This document shows positions 1-10,072 of a stretch of DNA of 64,000 nt, in pieces (the first letter of the stretch is position 1; each line of letters opens with the position of its first letter). A program made the position numbers and the translations under genes. Source of the stretch: Sycobia sp. Sy_11 (taxonomy: Eukaryota; Arthropoda; Insecta; Hymenoptera; Epichrysomallidae); assembly GCA_018907035.1 (NCBI GenBank), contig JACCIC010000169.1, positions 310,001 to 374,000 on the forward strand, given 5' to 3'. Under the pieces are notes generated by a model, which was not told the DNA's origin, ran no database searches, and saw only the letters and a list, made by a program, of their open reading frames with translations.

Positions 1-66
1 AACAATTTTAATTTTCTTTTCAACATCTCAAAATACGAAACAAAATAAAGAAAAGATAAGATGGGG

Positions 67-252
67 CATTTCTTACCGAGTAGAGAAAGGCTTTATTTAC
101 GAAACGAGAAGTTTGCAGCCCGAAACGAAGTCGAGAATGGTAACGGAGTTCGCGAAAAGCGTTTTCGTACTAAGCAAGGACTATATTTTTCTTCGTGAGA
201 ATCGGAATCAGGCGGTAAAGGTGCGATTTGTAGGTTAGAATGAGGAAAAATA
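67..252 (+). repeat. Dispersed structured repeat, copy 1 of 3
   Basis: About 186 bp, clearly alignable with 23806-23992 and more weakly with 44053-44250, all in the same orientation. It begins CATTTCTTACCGAGTA and ends GAATGAGGAAAAATAA. Two inverted pairs lie inside: CTTACCGAGTA against a degraded TACTAAGCAAG, and TATTTTTCTTCG against the terminal TGAGGAAAAATA. No conserved reading frame is shared between copies. It could be a SINE-like or MITE-like family; I do not recognise it by name. Confidence 0.75.
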
Positions 253-1590
253 ACTTTTTGTCGATTTACATTTTTAGCTTTATTATAGTCTAAATTAAAC
301 TCTGCTTTATCAGAAAGGTCTATACCTATACCTATAGGAGTAGATTTATCATTGAGTAAGTTTTCTTGAATTTGCTACCAAACTTCTAATTCGATTATTT
401 ATATATAATTTATTGAACATGTGAAATATCTTCACGTAATTATTTCCGTATTCTTATAATGAAAATTTCAACAATAATCTACTTATGCATAAACTTTATA
501 TATTTTCTAAAGATTAAATTTTTATCCTTATGGAATCTGAGAGTTCGTATATATTTATTTTTTACGTCATGAATGGATACATAGAACGGCTATTGTCATG
601 AATTTGCCTAAGAACAAAGCTATCTGACTTTCTCTTTTCCAATCATTCAAAAAAATTCTCCGAAAATTTATTGTTTTTCTTATTATTATTTAGAAGTAAA
701 GATATATTACTAATAAAATGCATTAAATGAATAATACTTGAAATATCTCAATTCTGTTTCGATCTCATTTGTCATTTAAATTCAACGAGAATATATAAAA
801 ACCTTGCGAATAACATAAGATAAAATTGAGGACTTACAAATTATGCTTAAATTAATGATACTCTGATGAAAATGATCTAAAATTCTTGATATTCTTAATC
901 GGTTTATTTTTATTTTAAGTATAATTGTAGTAAAATACAATTAAAATACAGATCTGTTTCTATACTATTGAAAGAGAAAATATATTAAAATACATTAAGA
1001 GCTTAATTTTCTACACAGCAATGATAAAATTATTAATAATTATAAAGTTTTGTATTTAAGTCAGATATAAAATCTATAAAAAATGAGCTAATAATTATTT
1101 CTTATTGTTATATTAATCAATATTAACATTGTTCTAAATTCACAGATAACTATCAATTGAAAATGCTTGAATCCAGGAGCTTTTAATGCTTTAATTGTAA
1201 CAGCTTTAAAGTACAAATTATTTATTTAATTGGCTTGGTGATATTTTTAAGCTTGGGCATGCGGTCTTAAAATTATTTATTTCTTTTTTTTAATTTGCTT
1301 AAGGATAAAAAAATGCTTCCTAAAGGTATGATTTCTTTTCCAGCTTGTGTATTTTATTTCCTAGATTTATAATTATACATTCTATATATAGGTATAAATT
1401 ATTTCACGCAGTATTAATTAAATAAATTCCATACATACGTACATGATCAGTTGAAACTGTATTAAATGTCAAAGACAACCTGTCGATATTTCTATGGAAA
1501 TAATTGGACGAGTTCTCGGGTTTCTTTCCTCCCCTTTCCATTGACCAATTGCCTGTAAGCGAAGATTCGAAAGAGCAGAAAAAACAACCC
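253..1590. other. AT-rich intergenic DNA, no gene seen
   Basis: No recognisable coding sequence. If the arginine-kinase-like gene downstream has a 5' exon encoding the missing N-terminal helical domain, it would be expected here, but I could not find it. A pyrimidine-rich tract followed by AG at 1558-1559 could serve as a splice acceptor into that gene. Confidence 0.5.
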
Positions 1591-1594
1591 ACAT

Positions 1595-2725
1595 ATGTAC
1601 TGTCCACGCAGAATCTCGATCTCCTCGTACGACGAGGACTTCACGGGCAACGTGGTCGCCCCGGACCTGGAGAGCTACGTCGTCTTTGCGCCCCTCCTCG
1701 ACCCGCTCATCCGCGACCTGCACTGCCTGACCGCGACCGGCGAGCTGCCCGACCAGCCCACGTCCCGTTTCTTTCGCGACGACCTCACCGACGACGCCGC
1801 CGCCGACGACACCGCCGCAGACGACGGCATCGAGGAGGCCGTCGACGCCCTGGAGAGCCGCGACCTCGACCCCTCCGGAAAGTACGTCCTCGCGGGCCTC
1901 GTCGAGTGCACGCGCAACTTCGCCGACCTGCCGCTGCCCCTGACGATGAGGATCAGCGAGCTCGAGGACGCCGAGAGGCTCGTGACCGGCGTCCTCATGG
2001 GCGGCTCCGAGCTCACGGCCCTCCTCGCCGAGGGCTCGAGCGAGGACGAGGCCGGCACCTACTACACCCTCAGCGAGATCGCCGACCCGGGCAGCGAGGT
2101 GCGCGCCCGACTGGCGGCCGCGGGCCTCCTGCTGCCCGTCACCGAGACCGAGGACAGCGACGAGCGCCGGCTGCACGGCAAGCACTGGCCCTACGGCCGA
2201 GGCGTCTACCTGGCCTCGGCCGGGGACCTCGCCGTCTGGGTCAACGTCCAGGACCACGTGCGCGTGCTGTGCGGCAGCGGGCAGGCGAGGCCCGGCAGGC
2301 TGGGCCGGGCGTACGCGCGGCTGGCCCGGCTCGTCGAGGCGCTCGACAGGAGTTTTCGGTTCGCGCGCGATCCCAAGCTCGGCTTCCTGGGCTCGAGGCC
2401 CTGCGCGATCGGCAACACCCTCAGGCTCGACCTGATCGTCCGGCTGAGCGGCCTGGCGAAGAAGCCCCAGGAGCTGAAGCACCTCTGTGTGGTCAGGGGC
2501 CTGAGGATTCACCCGACTCTGCGCAAGGACACCGTCAGGCTGGGCAATCAGCAGAGCCTCTCCATTGGCGAGCTGCAGACGTACCAGGACTTCGATCGGG
2601 CCGTCTGCAACGTGCTCACGCTCGAGAAAGAAATCGAGATGAACAGCTCGCTCAAGATCGCCAACGTCATCGCCAATATCTTCAAGAGGAGGCGCGCCTC
2701 GGGCTCGAGGTCCGTCAGGCCCTGA
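1595..2725 (+). CDS. Arginine-kinase-like (ATP:guanido phosphotransferase) pseudoenzyme, 376 aa
   Basis: A single uninterrupted frame of very high GC in an AT-rich setting. Aligned by eye with arginine kinases: residues 20-44 match the segment around [29 protein letters not shown] (198-205) matches WPTGRGIY; NVQDHVR (217-223) matches NEEDHLR; the strand at 261-284 matches the one holding the catalytic Cys; VRGLR (300-304) matches VRGTR. Using horseshoe-crab numbering, Arg124, 229, 280 and 309 appear kept (R107, R223, R277, R301). Arg126 is Phe109, Glu225 is Gln219, Cys271 is Arg268 and Glu314 is His306, so phosphotransfer is unlikely. An acidic insert lies at 62-90 and a basic tail at 364-376. 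Relative to the usual 355-aa family, the first ~50-60 residues are absent. The start is the first ATG after an in-frame stop at 1556; a spliced upstream exon remains possible. It looks like an intact gene rather than a decayed pseudogene, since no stop interrupts it. Confidence 0.8.
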   Translation: [376 protein letters not shown]

Positions 2726-4799
2726 TGCTGCTTTACCTATAGGCCCGTCGTCAAGTCCAGTCGCTTTTATATCGTCACGACCTTCTAGGACTGCAACTAC
2801 TCGAAAAGACTGATATTAATTTGTGTTACGTAGCCTCGGATTATACGTAGAGACTTATTGCATTTATTGTTTACTGTAAACGTTTCATCGGTCACGTAGA
2901 TAAGAAACGTATCAGACAAGAAACGTAACGATCTGCGAGATCGTATATTGTAGGAAAAAACAACCAGCGTATATATTTTAGCCTGTACTTAAGTAGCGAA
3001 ATGTTTTTCTTTCCGAAATATGAAATTGCCTCAACGCTGCCGGAATTCTTTTGACAAAATGATCTGTGATATCTATAATGGCCAAGTTTAGGTAGCAAGG
3101 AGAAATGTGTTAATGTATTAACCATGGGATGACGTTAATAATGCGTATAGGTAGAAATGAGGAGATGTTCGTCAAATTGGAAAGATGTGTGAAATGAAAC
3201 TATAAGCATAACCATTCTTTTGGCTGAAATCCGCTATCAGAAATTAGCGAACGCAGCTGCTCTGAGGGATATGCCTATACGTACCAATTGGAGCTATATA
3301 ATCAACTTTCCTGATGGTTAGTAAATTTACCACGAAGAATTCAAATTTTTTTGCTTCTTCTTAATATTACGATACGATATTTGCAGACACTTTACATGCT
3401 TACATGGGCTTGATGTTGCAAAACCAAATAGCTTTTTCTTTTTGTCACCATTTTTTAAAATGATTTTCACAATCATGTTTTATACAACAAATATCGCAAG
3501 TTAAAATTAAACGGTTTGGATAATTAAACTTCTAACAATGCATACAGAAAGTAGTTTTTAATATTCAATTAAGTATTGCCATTACTCTATAATATTATCA
3601 ACTTTTTGATTATATGCAATACATAATTTGAAATTAATATAAAATTATAAATAATACCCACATAGTTACTCCACCATTTTAATATTTAAATTTATATAGA
3701 ACTTTTCAATTTTAAAACTTAGCATCAATTTTTTATTTATAATTTAACTTATTTTTATAACAATTTATTTCTAAAAAATTACACTAACATTATATGAAAC
3801 AAATAATCACAGGTAAATGCAAATCATTCAGGAATTGTTTAATATTATTTCACTATTATTTGAAAAAGAATAAAAAGTTTATACTCTTATTAATCGGCAT
3901 CTAGAAATTATTTTTTCTGATATGAAACGTTTTTTTTATTCGGTCAATGAATTAGTGGCGACAAACTATATCGTTGAACTAGTTTTATGTCACACGCACT
4001 GAGCTAATAAATTACACTAATCAATAAATGTGATAAAGCACATATCTTTCCAAATTGATGTTTTTATCGCAGTCAAAGTGCCACTCCTACATTGTCGATT
4101 CCAAAAACTACATTGTCATCGTATTTTTTACTTATAAATCAAGTAGAACATATACTCATAATTAGTAGAAAAATATGCATTCTCAGAAAACAAATGTTCA
4201 AATTAAGTTTGTTTAATTATTGTAACAAAAAATAGTTAGTATACATAAGTGGAGCCTGTAACTATTACATTTCGAGCTTGTATAAAAATATACTTCTTAA
4301 TTATCATATAGTTCCAAATCCAATTGTTAATTGGAAAGAAACTCCAAACTCGTGGAGTTCGCAACAAAACTTAATCCTTTTTATTATATGTGCGCGTATA
4401 TGGTAAACTGCTGAGCTTCGTGATATTCTTGACATTAGAAGATATATAAAACTCTCTGTTATTTTTGTGTGCAGTTTCATTTTCTTGCATATTTCTTACG
4501 CAATACGTCTTTTCAAGTTTGTATTTTGTGTTATTTATGTGATGTAAAATTTAATTTTTCCTATTTTTTGTTTACCTTGTGTATTTCATTAATTTAAATA
4601 TTTGATTCTTCTATACGCATTTGTGATGTGATTCACATAATTTATCCTAACTGCCTTAAGTACTTTGATTTTTTCATTCGCACCTTGCATCTCTCGTTGT
4701 AGCTTACATATATGTGCAATGTATTTTTTCAAATGAAATTTTATTTTATTTTATGACTTTAATAATTTTTTTTTAAATATTGATGTTTATGCTTTTTAG
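2726..4799. other. AT-rich intergenic DNA / unseen 5' exons of the next gene
   Basis: No coding sequence recognised. The first visible exon of the downstream DPY30-ankyrin gene starts in mid-codon at 4800, so its start codon must lie upstream, probably within this stretch. Confidence 0.5.
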
Positions 4800-7700
4800 A
4801 TCTGAAAATTTTTCAAGATGAAGAGGGACGTTACTTAGCCACATGTAAGTATGAAAGAATATTTTATTCATAAAAATGAACGCTATAAAAACGAATAGTA
4901 ATATTGGGATAATTTTTTAGTCGGATGATATTGATACTATATAATTGGTATATTAAAAATCTTAACTGCTTTGAAGAAATGAGTCCGAATTTTTTTATCA
5001 ATATACCTTTTTATCGCGAACATTTAACTGTTATGGTTATACCATGCGATCAAGTTGGACTCGGACTGGTGCATTTAAACTCCGCGCTTAAACTGAACCG
5101 GTAAAAAATTTTTTCCCTATATTGATACAACCTTTCTTGATGTCCGTGTTAAATTTAGGCGTCATATCTCCATTAGTGTGTGTTTTTCAGCTGTTTGTTT
5201 ACGACGCAAAAAGTTTGTCTGGCGATATTGACTTTGGACTCATGGCGCGTTCGCCGAAACGGATTTTTGCGTTTCGGAAAAAGGAAAAAATCACAGGGAG
5301 CCAAATCTGGCGAATACGGTGGCTGAGCGATGACTTTCATTTCGTGTTTCACCAAAAAATCAGACACAATCATGCTGGAATGTGCCGGCGCATTATCGTG
5401 GTGAAAAAATCATGAATTGTCTGGTTACTGGTACACGACCAAGTAGTTCTCCTTATTGACCGTTTGACTTTCTGGAATGAATTCATAGTGAACCATCCCA
5501 TGGTAATCGAAAAAAACGATGAGCATCACCTTGATTTTCGGTGGATGAGCAACTTGCATGGGGCAAGTTTTCGACGACTTCACGACCTTCACTGAATGCT
5601 TTGTGCCACTCAAATACTTGCGTTTGCGATAAAGTAGATTCCCCAAAATACTTCTGCAACATTTTCAACGATTCCGTAGTCGTAATTTCGTTGGAAACAC
5701 AAAATTTTAAGCAAACTCGTTGATCAACTTTGTTTCCATAGCCAAAATCGCCAGACAAACTTGTTGCGTCGTAAACAAACAGCTAACAAACACACACTAA
5801 TGGAAATATGGTACTCAAATTTCACACGGACATCAAGAAAGGTTGTACCAATATAAGAAAACAATTTTTTACCGATTCAATTTACGCGCGGAGTTAAAAA
5901 TGCACCAGTCCGGATCAAATTTGATCATATAACATATGTATTTGAATAGATGAATATAATCTATTTTTTTATTATTGTAAAAGTCTTTCTATTTTACATG
6001 GTTCATTTTCTTTGCTTCAGCATTAGGTGATCCATTGATCAGAGGTTTAACAGAAGTCGCTAGTGCTCGACCAAAGGATCCTGTTACGTATCTTGCCACT
6101 TATCTATACAACTTTGCCAATAAAGACAAAGATAGAGAAAACTCAGAGGTAGTTTAAAAGTTACTAAATATACATTCAACTGAATTTTTATTAACAATAA
6201 TGTGAATTAATTTTTTATATGTGCATAAGGATTCGAATATTCTGATAATACCAGCGGATGAAAATATCGAAGATGAAGAAGAAAACCAAGAGGATAATCA
6301 AGACGTCGAGCAAGATGTTGATCGGGATGTCGAGCAAGATATCGATCAAGATAACGACGACGGGTATCCTCAAAGTCCTGACTTAGATGCACCTGACTCA
6401 CTTTTTGCAGAAACAACAAGGGTTGGTTACAATGGCATATATTAAATGAAGCTTGAGATGTTTAGTTGCGTTGATTTTTTTCCAAACGAAATATAAAGTT
6501 TTATCAAACTTTATGGTGAACCTACGGCATAAATACATGTTGAAATATTTCTTTTAACTTGCCGACTTACTAATTGAAAACGTTTAATAATATATTTTAA
6601 TAATAATTTTTAAACAATATCATTTAGAAATATATGTCTTAAAATAATTTAAAACATTATGTTTTTGCACATTTATTTAAAGGACGAAAATGGACAAAGC
6701 GCGTTACATTTCGCAGTCAATCGTTCCCATACAAAAGACGCACTTTATCACATGTTACAAGAAAAGCAAATCAATATAGCTTTAAGAGATGCTCAGTACA
6801 ACACGGGAAGAGATATTGCGGAATTATCTGGAAACCGAGAGAATATGAAAGAAATCGATCGGTTTGTCGTCTATCTCGCAGCACGAGGTAAAAGTTCCTC
6901 GATATTATTACATTAATAAATTATGCATTTAAAAAAAATTCATACATTTAAATATGACATATGAAAAATTGTTAGTTAATGTATATTACTAATGAATTTT
7001 AGGCGAAACGGATAAATTAGTAGAACTTTTAATGGAAGGCTACGATCATATCCTGGATGCTCAAGATGAAGGCAGAAATATTCTACAGATAACCCAGGAA
7101 GAGGGCAATAAAGCTACCGTTGAGTTTCTCAAGTCAATAAAAAATTACACAGTAAGCATATTCGGCATATAAAATATGGCATAAAAATGTGAAATAAAAA
7201 TATAAAATATGGCATAAATTCGGCAATAAAAATCTTTGATGATAACAATAATATATTGTAGCAAACATTAATAATAACGTATTATCTTTTATTAAATTTA
7301 GTATTAAATCTCTTTGTAAATTTACCTTATAAATATATTGTAGATTATATTATATACAAGCATGGTACTATCTGGTACTATAGAAAATCATGTATATGTT
7401 TAAAAGATTCCAGACAAAACTTTGCAGAATAAATTTTATGAAATGTACAGTATTATTAAAATAATATAAATAATTTCGTTGTGATTTAGTACAATCTATC
7501 GCAGAAAAACGTATAAAATTATTCTTAAATCTCTTTTGTCTCGCAATTACGAGAAATACATATACATAATAAAAAAATTGGACATCTTTACTTTTCAGGA
7601 ATTAAGGGATGAGATTCACCGTGCCATAAGGTCAGGTGATGCGATCAAAGTGCATGAACTTCTGGAAGCGAACGGAGATGGAGCGAGACTACTCGCACTC

Positions 7701-9757
7701 GGCAAGAACACGACCGGTCGGTGTTCATTGCACATCGCTGTTTTACGCGAATATGAAGATATCGTACGTTACATTGCCAAAAATCATCCAGAAACATTGA
7801 GGATAGGTGATAATGTAAGCAGAATTTCTTCAATCGTTATTTTCCAATATTTTCTGCTTTCGTTCATTGAATTCTATAACATATATATAAAAAGACATAA
7901 TTTTGTTCCAATATTCTAGTGGATAAATTATAAGAAATTTATACGATAATCTAGCCTTTTATCATAAACTACAAGGAAAAGAAATCAAATATCTATTCAC
8001 ATATTTCGAAATTTTGTCGAAAGTGAAGCTTATATAATTTCAATACCTTTAGAAGGTTTAAAAATAACTAGGAATTAACTATTGACTGTACGAACCGATG
8101 CATTAATTGCATATTTTAAATCATTTCATTACAATTTCAAGTTAATTTGACGAAAGTAATTGTCAACGACTTACTGATTACAAATACGCTACGAAAAGGA
8201 TTCATTGAAAATAATTGATCAATGCTTTACTAAAAAATTAAAATGCATACATATGGTATTCATTACACATAATTAAATAACGAATAGTACTCAAATAAAT
8301 ACGAACAATTATAATTTGAAAAATGTCCTTTCTTCATTCAATCGGGATGCCATTAATTAATATATCCATGAAATATCAATAGCCATCGGCATTAAAATAT
8401 TTTATTTCCAAATGTGTACCATTTATAAAGCACGCGGACATGACTTTAGAATTGTTTATCAATTGTATAGCATTCTGTGCTGTTCCGAGTTTTTCCCCAC
8501 GCTATATATACAAAACTAAGAAACCAGTAATCCTAATAATATTTCATGCCTTCAGACCTGTTCTTTTACGTCACTAATAATCACCAATAGGATTTTTTCT
8601 AATACTTTGCTGTAATTAGTCTTATAAAAACATATTTTTTATTTCTCAAAAATTTTATAATTCAAAGTTTTACTTTCTTCTATCAATTTCTATACATCTG
8701 TTCTTTTTACATATGCTTTGCAATAATTTTAATTCTATTGTCATAACACACAACTACAAACCAATAAAAGTTTCACGCAGTTGTAGTAATACTCTTATCA
8801 TTTTTAATATTTTTTATGTAATCATATTTGCGCGATAATCTCAATATAATTTTACAATTGACAAAGTAACTAGTAATTTTGTTACATTCTTCAATATTTT
8901 TATAAAAAACATTGAAATGTATTGTAAGATTACAGTTACAATCAAAAATAAAAAATTATTCGCACATAACGGGTCGTAAATGAAACTAAAAAACTATATG
9001 AATTTTCTCAAACCGTAGTCCGCGAAGATATAAAGAAAATTTAATTCTTTACGTTAGAATTATATTTACGAAATTTGTATTTTTTCCTTTAAACACTAAT
9101 ATAGATTCAATTAATTAATAATTGGAATTAATATTTTACTTTACTCGAAAAGAAAAATTATTTTCATTCGATCCCGATTTCAAAAATTGGCTTGCCCTTT
9201 GTTTAATGATAATCCATTTAAAGATTTCAGTATTAAAATTGTGTGCACTTATTATATAAACGTAGTTTTTTTTCAAACACTATAGATGTTAAAATAATTT
9301 TAGAAATAATAAAAATCTATTCATACATGTCGCTATCACACATTTTATAATGTGCAAGGCATTATTTTTCTTACCTTTTCAGCTGGACCGATCTGCTTTA
9401 CATTATGCCATGGGATTACCTTCTGTAGAAAATATGAGCAATATTTTGATAAAAGCAGGAGCCAAACGAGTACATAAAGATTTGGTGAGTAATTTATGAT
9501 ACATAATAACCTAAATATAAACCTTTATTTCTGAAAACTATGGCAAATAATTACGAAAGAAAAGCTATGTATTTTTAAAATAAATATTGTCTTTTAATCC
9601 AAAAATATTTCATAAAAATCTATCAGTAAAAATAAACAATTTTGTTGACGATAGTTTACTATATTTTTTACAGCGTTCACGACAACCATCCTATTACTTC
9701 TTGAATAAAACTGATATCAAACAGCTTCAAGATGAAGAAGAATCAATGGAGAAGTGA
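4800..9757 (+). CDS. DPY-30 motif plus ankyrin-repeat protein (5' end not found), eight exons visible
   Basis: Exons at 4800-4844, 6021-6148, 6230-6421, 6683-6887, 7003-7151, 7599-7814, 9383-9484 and 9674-9757, all GT-AG with matching phase, giving 372 residues before TGA. The second exon carries a DPY-30-type dimerisation motif (GDPLIRGLTEVASARPKDPV, then TYLATYLYNF). The third is an acidic Asp/Glu/Gln linker. Exons four to seven hold ankyrin-like units, e.g. NGQSALHFAV, GRCSLHIAVL and DRSALHYAMG. In known proteins DPY-30 domains dock amphipathic helices, often in axonemal or histone-methylation complexes, and ankyrin repeats mediate protein binding; an axonemal or scaffolding role is inference. 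The first exon begins in phase 2, so upstream exon(s) are missing from my model. The first visible intron contains a defective mariner (5048-5926). I cannot name an orthologue. Confidence 0.8.
5048..5926 (-). mobile_element. Defective mariner-family transposon with long inverted ends
   Basis: Transposase remnants read on the minus strand: an N-terminal stretch (QTQVFEWHKAFSEGRE, about 5580-5630), a frameshifted FFDYHGMVHYEF segment (about 5480-5520), then HDNAPAHSS and PPYSPDLAPCDFFLFPK (about 5270-5400). The region expected to hold the first catalytic Asp is deleted and frames are broken, so it cannot be autonomous. Outer arms 5048-5241 and 5733-5926 are inverted copies of about 190 bp, far longer than usual mariner TIRs (around 30 bp). 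The left arm includes sequence complementary to the ORF start, so the C-terminal coding part seems replaced by an inverted copy of the 5' end. It sits in an intron of the DPY30-ankyrin gene. Confidence 0.9.
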
Positions 9758-9888
9758 GAATATAGCATATGTGTAAAATAAGCAAGCAAAAGTTCGGGAA
9801 GCTTGCTTAAAAAACTATTTAATGTCAATATACCAAGAAAAAAACAACGTACTATGAAATAAGATCACGTAGCGAAAGTTAAATCGGG

Positions 9889-9889
<1 letters not shown>

Positions 9890-9937
<48 letters not shown>
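9890..9937. repeat. (AT)n microsatellite between convergent genes
   Basis: Pure AT dinucleotide run in the 315-bp gap between the stop codons of the DPY30-ankyrin gene and the CCDC34-like gene. Confidence 0.95.
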
Positions 9938-9939
<2 letters not shown>

Positions 9940-10072
9940 AATATATATAATGTATGTAAATACGTATGTCAGTTTGACGTCGTTCCAAAATAATAAGTTA
10001 TCTTACATTAATTTGTTAAGGTTCTTTTAAAAGTTGATAATTCTTTCTTTATCTTTTCTCTTCCTTACACCC

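Noticed and set aside
67..252. Hammerhead-ribozyme-like reading of the dispersed repeat (because of its GAAAC-containing core)
   Set aside because: The required CTGATGA box is absent from all three copies.
1469..2512. Long minus-strand frame (347 codons) opposite the arginine-kinase-like gene, and a 412-codon plus-strand frame in another register
   Set aside because: Both are shadows caused by the very high GC content; only the 1595-2725 frame aligns with a known family.
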